Source: Plasmodiophora brassicae (Eukaryota; Endomyxa: Phytomyxea; Phytomyxea; Plasmodiophorida). From it: a DNA stretch of 64,000 nt. Positions 34,575-45,053 of the stretch are shown one piece after another; position 1 is the stretch's first letter, and each line of letters begins with the position of its first letter. The notes below the pieces were generated by a model, which was not told the DNA's origin, did no database searches, and saw only the letters and a program-made list of their open reading frames with translations. A program made the position numbers and the translations under genes. The stretch is taken from the NCBI GenBank assembly GCA_036867785.1, contig CP145410.1, forward strand, positions 806,001-870,000, written 5' to 3'.

Positions 34575-35739
34575 TCAGCGTCCTACGTTGCGAAGTAGGT
34601 CGATCCTGCTGCCGAACGGTGCTGATGGCGCCGACTGCCGCAAGCGGCTTTCCATGCCATCCTGGTTTCTGCCACCAGTTGGACGGTCCTGGCGGACCTG
34701 CGATGATGACAGCGAATACTGCTGCCGAGAGCGATCCTGGTAGAGCCGTGGCGACGAGTACGAATATGGCTGACGAGGGCGTTCCAAGAACGAAGGCATC
34801 ACCAGAGACGATGGACTCGATAGGTTCCCAACTTGGACAGCAGGCAAACTCGGCTCGCCATTTGGCTGTACATCATCATCAATTTCGGTCTCCGCCTCAG
34901 CATGAATCGATTCAGCCTCCGGCTCCAGTGACAATTGCTCCAGTGACAATTGCTCAATCAGGTTGAGGTTTCCGTTCGACAACGGCGCATTCTGGTCAGG
35001 ATCCGCTTGACCCTTGATGGTTTCCTGCACTTTTCTGTCAGGCGTTTGGTCGGCGTCATCAACGGGTGAAGGAGACGGCGACGGGGTTCTGTGCAACTGG
35101 GCAATACGAAGGGCCTCCTGGGATACGCTCCTGAGTTGGTAATTCGGAAAGCAGCCGACTAGTTTGTGCCTATCATGGTTGGCGGGGAACCTGACATTAA
35201 ACGAAACGCCCTCGTAGTCGATCATGACTGGGTAGTCCTTATCTTCGCCGTCGTCGAGCCACTGAGCGACGACGTTCGGAAGAACGCCTGACGATAACGA
35301 CGGGCAGATTGAGGTCTGCCAGTGACCCATGATGAAGAGCAGATCGCGGTTGAGGATAACCTTCGGAAGCAATTTCTCTTTGGTAAACGGTGACACGCAG
35401 AGGTAGGCTTGCTTCTCCATTGTGCACCATTTCTGCAACGTTGCCAGATCGTACGTGTAACCATCCGATGCCACGATCGGGTATGTCAGTAGTTCGAACG
35501 AGAGCGGGTCGTGGAACGCTATGCGCAAGGCAGCAAGTCAGTGATGCTATTGGATCAACGCGATGCACGGCCAAACCTTCCACGCGACCGACGTGACATG
35601 CGGATCCATCGTCGGGTGGGGCACCAAACCTGGTTATGCCAGTTTGCCCCACAACCTTGAACGTAAGGTACGCATCGACGAGCGTCCTCGCCGAACTGAT
35701 CACAACAGAAACGACGATGGCGGTGAGAATCGACACCAT
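34575..35739 (-). CDS. Membrane-anchored U-box protein
   Basis: A probable E3 ubiquitin ligase held on a membrane. The first exon encodes an N-terminal hydrophobic helix (MVSILTAIVVSVVISSA), and an intron of about 55 nt joins in phase to the U-box (FHDPLSFELLTYPIVASDGYTYD...VSPFTKEKLLPKVILNRDL), which recruits E2 enzymes without zinc. A further folded stretch (VVAQWLDDGEDKDYPVMIDY) follows. The last 160 residues are low complexity, rich in Ser, Pro, Gln and Arg. Residues that normally pack the U-box core (Pro, Asp-Gly, Tyr, Pro-Asn-like PKVILN) are kept. An upstream ATG in the same frame would lengthen the protein by about 70 residues; I prefer 35739 because the helix begins there. Confidence 0.7.
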
Positions 35740-36473
35740 AACGGACGAATCGAGCAAGCGCGCGGCGTTGACGTTGTGGCGGTTTGCCGCCGGTACACCT
35801 ACCAACGCGTGTCGCGCTATTCCGATTTCTGATCTCCCCAGGGCGAGAACTCCGCGAACTTCGCCGCGGCCTCCGTCTGCCGACAGACGCTTCGCTACTG
35901 GCCAATTACCAGCCAAATATGGCATCTCCACCGCCGTTGCTCTTGCTCTGCTACTAATCCTTTACGTGGCCGAAGCGTGCTACCACGTCCACGCCGGCCC
36001 AAACGGCTACTTAGCGCAAAGCAATTGAACGTTATATCACTGTCGTTAGCTCCCCAGACGCCGGAGGAGGCCATCGATGGGCTTGGAGTCGATCTCGCAG
36101 ACCATCAAGCAGGGTGATTAACAGAACTGCGCTGGTGTTGGGTCGACGTGGCCAATCAGCACCATCATACAGGCGCAGACTGAGGCCCACCAGCGAGTAG
36201 GTATGGACGTTTTATCCATCTCCTGTGCAGGCTCCTGCTGCTGTTCTCCGTTTGTCAGCAGAATCATGTTCAGACGGTATCGGCTGGGAGGCGTTATTTA
36301 CTTTTCCAGAATACGAGTGGGCTGAGGGAGCCGGCGAGGTTCGGTTAATTCATCACAGGGCCGTACTACCGACCCGTGCATACGTTGAATGCACGAATGG
36401 GGCAACGTTTTGCCACACGTTCAGCGTGCAGTTCGTGGCTTGGCAGTGGAATTGCGGTTGAACCGAGGGGGAC
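35740..36473. other. Unresolved region, possible small spliced gene
   Basis: Two stretches look partly coding on the plus strand. One, at about 35921-36028, would encode a hydrophobic helix (TAVALALLLILYV) followed by a short tail and stop. The other, at about 36082-36200, could encode ISTIIQAQTEAHQRV, loosely like the start of V-ATPase subunit G, but the following sequence does not continue the match. No consistent gene model was found. Confidence 0.25.
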
Positions 36474-36917
36474 ATGGCGTACGGCGACGAACTCGGTGAG
36501 GCGGTTGACGTCGAGGCCGCGGAGATTGATGAGGGCGAAGGTGTCGTCGCTGGCGGCGACCCGACGAAAGTCTACGAAATGATCACCAGCCACATGCAAG
36601 ACATTCTGACGTCTGTGAAATCGGATCTGATGTACAGCTGACCACCGCCCAAACTCGATACTGTAAACGGTGCTGATGTGTGATGCGATCAGAGCTCCAC
36701 TGCAGGACGCGCTCGATTGGGTCCAAGGTGAACTGACAGAGAAGGGCCATTCCATGCTGGACGACGCTAATGAGCAGACCAAGTAGGGGAGCGTAAAATC
36801 CCGTTTCAATTTCTCTCATCCTCGATCACGTGGATCAGTTCGACCGTCACCCGCGAGATCGACTACGTCAACAAGTGCTGCACGACATTCCAGAACAGCA
36901 TTCGTCGGCGCGCCTGA
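36474..36917 (+). CDS. Small acidic helical protein, unknown
   Basis: Three exons join in phase over introns at about 36635-36699 and 36786-36840. The product is about 107 residues. An acidic start (GEAVDVEAAEIDEGEG) is followed by a predicted helix, VYEMITSHMQDILTSVKSDLIAPLQDALDWVQGEL, and a second one ending IDYVNKCCTTFQNSIRRRA. The size and the two-helix layout resemble small subunits of tethering or kinetochore complexes, but I recognise no family. An in-frame stop immediately upstream of the ATG supports this start. Confidence 0.5.
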
Positions 36918-37207
36918 ACCGAATCCTGCAGACTTGCGGCTGTTGAGCAATACCATTGCGTCGTTAGCGTTCTCATGGCCCGTCCAATTGTGTGTGTGTG
37001 CCTAGACTCAACAAGCGACAGCGACTGTCGGCGTGGTATATTTAGAGCGGTAGGGGTCCGGTCACAGGACACGATCGCCAATCGGGACGACATCCTGGCC
37101 TATTACGCCCCGACCTGACGTCAGCCGCGAGGCGCGAGTCTAAATCGAGCGCAAGGGATTGCCGACCAGTTGGACGGCGATCGTGAACAGCCCATTACCC
37201 ATTGGGG

Positions 37208-38742
37208 ATGAGTACCGTGACAGTCGCTGGTGACGGCAGCGTGGCGGAGGCCCTGCAAGGCCTGCGCCTGCCGACAGGGTACACTGCAGACTACGTCGTC
37301 CTGGGGTTCCCTGATAACAAGTCCACTGTCCTCTGCGTGGTCGCGACCGGGTTCGGTGGGATCGATGCGGTTCGCCCTCACCTCACTGAAGACCGTTCCC
37401 TGTTTGTCCTTCTTCGCTACTCAGTTGAGGTCAACGGGCACCCGACGGTCAAGTTTGCGCTGATCGACTGGACACCTTCGAGCCTGCCTCCGGTTCGTAA
37501 GGCTCTGCTGTCGACGCTGCGTGGATCGATCCTGGAGATCTGTTCGCCGTATGCAATCAGTGTTGACTGGAGCGACAAGAACGACATCGACCCGGAGCGC
37601 ATCGTCGATCGCATCGCTGCTGCCGCCGGCGTCAAGTCGAACGTTGTGGACAAGTCTGCTGTGGCCGCAGGCGCCCAGAAACCATCTGCATCCGCACCGG
37701 CAACGTCGTCCGCGCGAGCCGCTCCTCGAGACTTGAAACTGGCAGACGCGGTTCAGTTCTCTCCCGATGTCGTCGAGGCCGTTAAGACTGTTCGCCTTGA
37801 CACGTCGTCCACGGATTGGATGACGTGCTCGTATACGTCCTCGGCTACAGTCGGGGACGTACGATCCGGATCGAACGGTTTCGACGGGTTCCTGGAGCAG
37901 CTGTCGGACGACGTCGCATCGTACTCGTTCCTGCGGTTCCGTCAGGTGGTCAACAACGTCGACACGGTGAAGTTCGTGTTCGTGTCGCTGATTCCTGCAG
38001 CGACGCCTCCTGTCCAGCGTGCCAAGTACAGCACCCACCGCGGTCTCGCCCTGCAGACCTTGCAGCCGTTCCACTACGAGTTTGCTGTCGACTCGAAAGC
38101 GGATCTCAGTCTCGATCGCATCAAGAAGAAAATGGAGGAACTGGTAACGACGGTCACACTTGCAGAAACGGCCGGCAGGTTCTCATTCGTGCACCTGAGC
38201 AGACTGGGCAGCGGTCTATGGTGCGTTCTACGGCTGAACAGCAACGCGCGACGCAGCCAGCAACTTCGAAGATGCCTGGCGTTAGCGCGCCCGTCAAGTC
38301 AGAGGAGGGCATCAAGATCGTTGACGAGAAAGGAATGACCGCTGCGATTTCGGCTGTCCACAGTGGTGCGTCGACGTGGCTGGTGACTGCATTCACCAGC
38401 GATGGCGGACTGGAGGTCGTTGCCCATGGAGTCGGCCAGGCCGATGCTATGTCGAAAGCAGTGCGTTCCGACACAGTCAACATCTGCCTGATCCGCGTCA
38501 ACGATATCGTTGATGGGCACGACACTATCAAGTTCGTGCTGATCATTGTCCAAAGCCCTTCTGTATCCCCGCTTCGTCGCGCGCGTTTGGCAACCTCCAC
38601 CGGTGCCGCCAAGCGCCTGTTCGAGCCATTCCACGTGGACTTTTTCGTCGACGCCATCGGCGACATCACCCACGACCAGATTGTTGACAAGGTCGCATCC
38701 GCATCCGGCTCCAAATCACACGTTGTTCGGCAGGCAAAGTAG
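37208..38742 (+). CDS. Triple ADF-H (coactosin-like) protein
   Basis: An actin-binding protein with three tandem ADF-homology domains. Domain 1 (about residues 1-130) contains FALIDWTPSSLPPVRKALLSTLRGSI. Domain 2 contains VSLIPAATPPVQRAKYSTHRG. Domain 3, after the only intron (38142-38203), contains IIVQSPSVSPLRRARLATSTGA. In each, the pattern [IF]-x-W/I-x-P-x-x-x-x-P-[VL]-[RQ]-[RK] matches the start of the long actin-binding helix of coactosin and ADF. Pro-Ala-rich linkers separate them. Twinfilin has two such domains and coactosin one; three in a row is unusual. The intron is in phase 0 and removing it restores the third domain. Location is presumably cytosolic. Confidence 0.8.
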
Positions 38743-38926
38743 CCCGTCGCGTTCCTTTGATTGAAGTACTATGCTACAACATCGGTATCATTTGCCTATA
38801 CGGTGGTCGACCTTTTTTGCGGGCACCAGTCATGCCGGGGCCCCGGTTGACTGCACCGTCGTGGCTGCAGAGTCGCCAATGTAACGCCATAACGGTTCGG
38901 TTCGGGTTGAAGTGGGTAGGGCAATC

Positions 38927-39981
38927 ATGGCGATTGCCCGCTGTGGCGGCCGACGATGGCGGAGTTGGCGAGCGGGAGCGGCGCCGCCCTGCAAGCTGAC
39001 GAGGTGCAGGAACGTCCAGCGTATCGGAATCCTGTGGGCGATGCCGAGCGACCTGGCGCGGGAGGTGGCGGGTTATTTGAATGATGTCGACGCGGCATCG
39101 CTGGGGATGACGTGTCGCCGTCTGTTTGAGGCGGTTGCGACGATGATGCGATGGAAGGAAGCCGACCTGACCTGCTGCCTCTGCATCAACGATATCCAGT
39201 CGATCGTTCGAGTCTCTTGTCGACTGTTGACGTACATCGACCTCACGTTTTGCGAGCTGATCACCAATGACAACCTGCCCATGTTGGCGTCGTGCCGCCA
39301 GCTCCGTTACGTGTCGTTAATTTCGTGCACAAATATCGGTGGCGATGGGTTTGTTCCCGTTGTCCGGCACCTTCTCAACGCGACTCAGTTGGCGAGCGGC
39401 GGGACAATGGATCTGGCTGGGTGCTACCGGATCGTCGGGCAGCGTGATTGCAGTTTGGCGCTCATCGATCTAATGGCTGCTGCAAAGTGCTCCATCGATA
39501 TCGGCATCTGTGAACGATGTACGATCTGTATCGGACAGCTGTGCAGTGGGTGCGAAGAGATCGTTTGCGACGCGTGCTGCAAGGTTCAAGTCTGCGAACA
39601 GTGCTCCATGGCGTGGTGTGAGAACTGTCATATGGTTGTATGCTGTGGATCGTGCTTGAGCACGGTGAGGCTCGGCGTATTTCTTTCTGGAAACAGCAAC
39701 TGATTGATTCCGTTAGGTGTGTGACGTCTGCGACAATGTTGCAATCTGTGAAATGTGCAGAGTCTGCAGTTGCAATGGTCTGGAGTGTCGACCGATCGAA
39801 GCGTGTTTTGCGTGTTTTGGTGGTAAACTGTCTCCCGACGTGTTACTTGGGTTTGCTGTCTGACTTGTCTTTGTGCCCTCAAGTGCATTGCTTCTACGAC
39901 TGCATCAAGGACGATGAAGAGACTGGCAACCTGGCCATCAACGAATTTGCGTCAGCTCTCTCTTACGAGAATACGGAGTAA
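38927..39981 (+). CDS. F-box protein with LRR-like and Cys-rich C-terminal region
   Basis: A probable substrate adaptor of an SCF ubiquitin ligase. The F-box-like motif is PSDLAREVAGYLNDVDAASLGMTCRRLFEAV, followed by short leucine-rich repeats (YIDLTFCELITNDNLPMLAS, RYVSLISCTNIGGDG). The last third is packed with Cys pairs (CERCTICIGQLCSGC, CDACCKVQVCEQC, CENCHMVVCCGSC, then CDVCDNVAICEMC after an intron), a repeated CxxC/C-x-x-C array that should bind several zinc ions. Two introns (about 39664-39717 and 39822-39891) join in phase. The F-box begins at the later ATG (39042), so the real start may be there rather than at 38927. Confidence 0.7.
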
Positions 39982-40088
39982 ACCGTATTGTTTCACTGTA
40001 TGCCGATGTGCGAGGATATAGATTCTTTGTCTGGGCGAAGATATCTAATTGATCGATCCGAATCCGAAGCTGTTGCTCGGCCAGCGGA

Positions 40089-40976
40089 ATGGCGAATCGT
40101 GGCGAACAGAGACGCCCTTCGACCGCCGGTGGCTCGAAGCCACATGGCCTGCAGACCACCAGGAAGTCGGAACATTACTTTTTCTCCAACTACCAGCTGA
40201 CGAACAGGTACCCGTCGCTGATGCGACCATATTGACCGCCGAGTCGTAACTAATCCGATAGTGCCGTTGCGTCCCGTTCCAACATACCTGCCTATACGCG
40301 GCCGTCCAAGCCAACGATCACGCGTTCGTACAGCACTGTCAAGAGCGAATACCAGGACAGCATGTCTCAGGGCATCAAGCCCAAACTGTCAACGACAGAA
40401 TGTGAGTGTCCCGCAGTTCACACTTGCGAATTCAGCTCAATGCAACAAATCCAGTGAAATCTAATCCATCCAAGAGAGTGCACGGGTCAGGAAAGAAGCT
40501 ATTTGACGGTATCCCGCCTTCGTTGGCATACAAGGTGTCTAAACGTGAGAGGCTGCTCGTAGGGCTCGTTATGGCAGATGTTTACCGGGTAGAGACACTA
40601 ACATTACTATTATTTGATGGCGTCACAGGCCAGTCAGTCTCCCGTAGGCCCAGAACACCGTTGGAACTGGGACAAACCACCAAAGACTCGAGTCCCAGAA
40701 ACGGGCCTCGCGCGAACATCTGACGAGGCGACAAGGCGTGCCAAGTTCAATGCAAACCACCCTAATTCAATGGATTCGATTATCAGACATTGGAGGGAGA
40801 GAATGGCGGTTTCCAGGAGCCAAGAACCGGTCCACTATCATCGAAAGAACCTGTTCAGCAGGCAGAGGTTCATTGACGGGACTGCCGACATCAAGCAAAT
40901 TATCCATGACTACCCTTACGACTCAACTGGCCTAACGCCAAACCTGATCGATCCAGCCAATGTCAAACCCTTGTAA
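40089..40976 (+). CDS. Uncharacterised protein, possible axonemal type
   Basis: Four exons join in phase over introns near 40209-40260, 40401-40453 and 40531-40628. The 222-residue product is basic and largely without hydrophobic segments. Conspicuous short motifs are SEHYFFSNYQLTN, YTRPSKPTITRSYSTV, HRWNWDKPPKTRVPE and RFIDGTADIKQIIHDYPYD. Proline-tyrosine-rich, repeat-poor small proteins of this kind are often microtubule inner proteins, but I recognise no specific family, so this is only a suggestion. Start at MANRGEQRRPS is supported by clean splicing. The gene ends 10 bp before the convergent COX10 gene. Confidence 0.5.
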
Positions 40977-40985
40977 CGTTCGCCA

Positions 40986-42260
40986 TCAGTAAATACTTGA
41001 CAATGTATTGGCCTCCTTGTCGGTCGTTTCAAGGGTTTCGATACACTTGCCAGCTGTCGTCGCCACGCCTTCGTGAATGCAAAGACGTTTGCCAAATGTG
41101 TGAAGGTCGTCGATCTCCTTCAAAGCTGCCTCTTTCTGGCGGTTGAGCTTGTGATAGGCAAACAATGCCATTAGGAGCGGTAGGTGCCATAGGGAGCTAC
41201 GGAACAGTGACCGAGCGGACGCGTCCGATGGCGCGCTGTAGAACTGGAATGCGTTGTAGAGAATGAAGGAATTCGCCGCAAGTCCATGAGCAACAAACAT
41301 GCCGTTCGTCATACCGGCTGCTGTCGTGGCAACAGGGAGCAAGAATAACATGCCCGTATAGATGAGAGACGCGCGAGCTGTCGTCTTTCCATCGGCGTCA
41401 TTCAACGACAGCATTCGATAGCCACCTAACGAGACTAATTACAAATAGCGATCAGCGTATATCACTGACGTGGTCGCATACCGGATCGATAGTCGTGCCG
41501 AAGAATCCAGGCCAAAGACAAGAAATGAGGCATCTGCCACAGGAATAGAATGGATGAAAGAGCAACCACCTCGGGCGCAAACAAACACCCAGTTGCTGCC
41601 GTCCAACCCATTACTGGCGGAATCGCTCCGACGATCGCACCTGCAGTAACTGATATATCAAACATCATGGTAGACGAGACCATGAATTGGAGGGCACGGA
41701 CCGATCTCCGTGTTCCATGGAGTTATCTTCTTCAGTGGAGTGTATACGTTTGTGTAGAAGACGAGGTTCGCCAGCCCAAGGGCAGCCGTCAGAGGATTCG
41801 TCCCGGCGCACAGCACGGCTAGTCCGGCCCCTCCAGTGACAGCGCTGAGACATCAACGTCGGAATGTGACATGTCCGATAGGAATAATCCTTGACAGAAT
41901 TACCCGAACAAGGAGGCCTGTTTGACATTGATTCGACCCGACGGCAGCGGCCGCGATCGTGTCCGCTTCATTTTGGCATCGCTTGCAATCTATCAATCCA
42001 GGTCTAACCATGCACCATTTCATCAACGATGCCTAAACGACCTCGATGATCTGATTGAAAGCGCCGGCACTGCATGCAGTCAGCAACGTGCCACCTACGG
42101 CCGCCGCCAGCGCCACGCCGTCAAGAGGGCTCCCAGCGGCCAGGAATCCAAACCCGGTCGTTGTCGCCACCAGTCCCGACAGCCGCAACTTGGACAGGCG
42201 CGGCATGCATTGCACCAGGCGCAGCATCGACGACTGGCCACTCCTGATCCTGGGCACGTG
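40986..42260 (-). CDS. COX10: COX10, protoheme IX farnesyltransferase (heme O synthase)
   Basis: A mitochondrial inner-membrane prenyltransferase that makes heme O for cytochrome c oxidase. Conserved blocks appear in order on the minus strand. These are [16 protein letters not shown], the first Asp-rich motif region ending FNQIIEV and [14 protein letters not shown], then [21 protein letters not shown] with GAIPPVMGW, then [20 protein letters not shown] and [13 protein letters not shown]. About nine hydrophobic helices are expected. I read five or six exons. The C-terminal tail after the last helix is about 45 residues and hydrophilic. The first exon is uncertain: an in-frame ATG lies at 42227, but a targeting peptide would need sequence further upstream (up to about 42380). 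Confidence 0.85.
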
Positions 42261-42630
42261 AACGACGGACCCGCCTTCACTGTCGAAAAAAACAAAGTGC
42301 CCAGTTCCAACTGCCAGCGGAAAAACGGCATCACGCTCAACCCGCGACCGTGACAGCAAAGCTGCCCCCAAAATTCTCTGGGACGACAGGAACCGGTACG
42401 AACTGGTATGATGTCCGAAGGAGACGGGTAGGTGTGATGACCGGATTCAGGTGCTGGCCGTCGTGGTCGCAACTGACCCTGGTCTGGAAATAGACCTATA
42501 GCCGTGCTATAAGGTGGCGGCTGGCGGCAAATTGGGGTTTGCCTATCGGCCAGTTTGCGCAGTGCGACGGGGTTTCGTTCAGTGTCACCGCGACCGTGTC
42601 GCCCCACCTGGACGCGTACAGCGCTTCCTA

Positions 42631-43265
42631 ATGGGCGCCCTGGGCAAGTTCAGCGTCGTCGCGGTCAAATCGGCGCTACTCTGTTTGCTGGTCTGGCCGT
42701 TTTCGTACCTACTGGATCTGCTGGCGAATCCCCGTGCAGCGCTCGTGTCTGTGTTTGCGCTCAATTCCCTGCTTGCCGTCTATTCCATCGTGTCAATGTC
42801 GAATTCGGCTACGGGCGCCCACGACAAGGCGCTCGTCATCCCAATGCTCCCGTCAATTGCAATGACGACGACGTTGATCGGATACTATATCGGCGCAGTG
42901 AATGCATCCGTGTTTGTAATTATCGCAGCGATATTCGGTGTCGTCTGCATTGAAGGTATTGTGACGCAACCTCCTAGTTGTTTGCGCTTACTGAAGTGGT
43001 ACCACTAGGGATTGTCCTGCTTTCTGTTCTGATGGGGAACAGCAGGGAGATCGTCGTACAGCAGGCAACAACTTCGATCGGGATCTTGTCTCCGCTCATC
43101 ATGTCTCTCGTCTGGCTAGTAACAAGCAGTGGTGCTGCTTTCCGATATGGATGCCTGATATCCGTTATCGCATCATTCTGCAATGTCCTATTCAACAAGT
43201 TAGCCCACGAGTTACTAATGCGCGGCTATAACGTGTGGCATCTGACTCGGCTACTCAATGTTTAG
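42631..43265 (+). CDS. Multi-pass membrane protein, unknown
   Basis: A single intron (about 42941-42980, phase 0) joins two exons. Six or seven hydrophobic stretches can be seen, such as LLCLLVWPFSYLLDLL, LVSVFALNSLLAVYSIV, IAMTTTLIGYYIGAV, SVFVIIAAIFG, VVPLGIVLLSVLMG, ILSPLIMSLVWLVT and CLISVIASFCNVLF. There is no signature that I recognise. Size (about 198 residues) and spacing would suit a small transporter or channel-like protein. The divergent neighbour is COX10, with starts about 370 bp apart. Confidence 0.55.
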
Positions 43266-43553
43266 GGCATCGCTCTCAGTCGGGTTTCCACAGATCCCTG
43301 GGGACACTCCTTCTACGCCAACAGTTATTCCGGCGAGACAGCTCAAACGCGAAGCCTCTCAGCGCGAGCGGCGTGCACGCCAATAACTCTTCATCATTCT
43401 ATCTGCTCTTTAATATACAATCGACTACATTGCCCATGCCATTCCAACATAAGTTCTGCGTTACTGTTTATGTTCCGGGGTCACTGAAAAGTGCGATCGC
43501 TGATTGATGTCAAGTTCCGGCCCTAGACACGAGACGCGATTCCAAAGCGTATT

Positions 43554-44145
43554 ATGGGAACCTGCTGCTCATGTGTGCGACGCCGCCGCCGCCGGTCTCT
43601 GTCGTCTAGGGGAGGATCGCGAGATCGTCTGCTTCGAGATTCGACAGCGCCGACCCTGCCGCGGCTGGACCCGGGCCAGGCACGATTTAATGGTCATATG
43701 ATTGAGACGCGGCTTGGGAAAATCCAGGAACCCGTGCGATCGTAGGCCTGGCTGTATCGTCCAAGGAACAACAGTCTACTGACCAACCGTACAGTGAGGT
43801 TGGCGACGTGTCTATGTCCCAAGACGGCGTTCGAATACGCCTACCGATATTGAAGAAGAACTGCACGTTAGTTGTGCTACCAGACGACCGAAACCACCGT
43901 ATATGGGCTCGTCTGGAGTATTCCGATGGCAAGTCGTACCAGTCGTCTCAAGCAAGCAGTACCCTGGCGCGGTTACATGACGCCCGAGCAGGGTACATCG
44001 ACATCATATTCCCCGTCGAGGAACACGAAATTATTGTCAGTGGGCGATTGGCGTGGAGGTAGGCGGTACTTCATTGCACGTTTGTGCTAGTCCTTTCGCT
44101 AAGGGAAGTACCTGTTCAGAACGTCCGCTGGCGTGTCGTCAGTGA
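43554..44145 (+). CDS. Candidate N-myristoylated protein, unknown
   Basis: The frame begins MGTCCSC followed by six arginines. Gly-2 is the site required by N-myristoyltransferase, and the Cys residues and basic cluster would be typical of dual acylation and membrane binding. Two introns join in phase. The second exon encodes [35 protein letters not shown], a compact beta-rich stretch. I could not place this in a family. The C-terminal end depends on an intron near 44061-44090 and could be shorter. The N-myristoyltransferase gene begins 0.9 kb downstream, probably by chance. Confidence 0.5.
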
Positions 44146-44380
44146 AATTAGAGGCTGGCGGTTAACTATCTACATAGCCATTGAAATATATAACTGGTCT
44201 GGTCCGTCCGCACCGCAGTTGGTGCCACGCCGTTGCTCGGTCTCGTCGATCGAAGACGGTCCAGGTAGGTGTCACTGCGAGGATCAGGTCCAGGACTGTG
44301 ATCTGTACCTGTACTCCGGCAACTGGGATTGGGCACGGACTGCGCGCGACGGTTGGCCTCGGCGACAGTCGGCGGTCGTC

Positions 44381-44866
44381 ATGCCCAAGTACTACTGCGA
44401 TTACTGCGATCGCTTCCTGACGCACGACTCCTTCCAAGGGCGCAAGCAGCACAATCGCGGCAAGAAGCACCAGGACAACATTCGGATCTACTTCTCGCAG
44501 TTCCTGTCGACGCACGGCCCTGGCGGGGTCCCGCTGACCGAAATGTACCCGAATGGCGTGCCACCGTATTTCGGGATGCCTCCCCCTATGCCTCCCGCCG
44601 TAATATCCTTGTGGTAATTCGCCACGCTACAGCATCTGACATTGTGCTAGGGGTTCATGGGAGGCCCGCCGCCACCATTCCCTTACCCGCCACCAGGACC
44701 GCCCCAGTTCGGCGCTGGCATGCCTCCGCCCCACATGCCGCCTCCACAAGGTGTAATGCCGATGCCCCCGCACGCCATGCCTGTTCCACCGCCTGGTATG
44801 CCCATGCCGGCGCCACCTCACATGCCAATGCATCTTCCTGTCGGCGCCCCTCCACCTCCCCAATAA
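44381..44866 (+). CDS. U1 small nuclear ribonucleoprotein C
   Basis: The splicing factor U1-C, which stabilises U1 snRNA pairing with the 5' splice site. The N-terminal C2H2 finger is nearly canonical: [17 protein letters not shown]...KQHNRGKKH, with Cys-6, Cys-9, His-24 and His-30. The C-terminal half is a Met/Pro/Gly-rich tail typical of the family. One intron (about 44602-44650, phase 0) separates the two. The stop codon overlaps an AATAAA sequence (44862-44867). This gene fits a genome with many short introns that depend on U1 recognition. Confidence 0.92.
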
Positions 44867-45053
44867 AGCTGTCACTGCCTGCAGATATACGGTCGTCTAT
44901 TCATTGTCTGCTACATGCTTGAGCTTAGCTTAGGCACATGCAGGTGAAGCAGCAGCAGTACGAGGACTGTGAGTACCTATGTGTTGGTAGATAGAAGCGT
45001 CGAAACGCGGCGGCGTCGACGGTGCACTGCGGAGTCCGCGTCTCCCAGCGACA

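Noticed and set aside
42631-43265. A 22-nt intron at GTATTGTGACGC...CTAG in the multi-pass protein
   Set aside because: It would be far shorter than any other intron here and breaks the frame. A 40-nt intron starting GTCGTCTGC keeps the frame.
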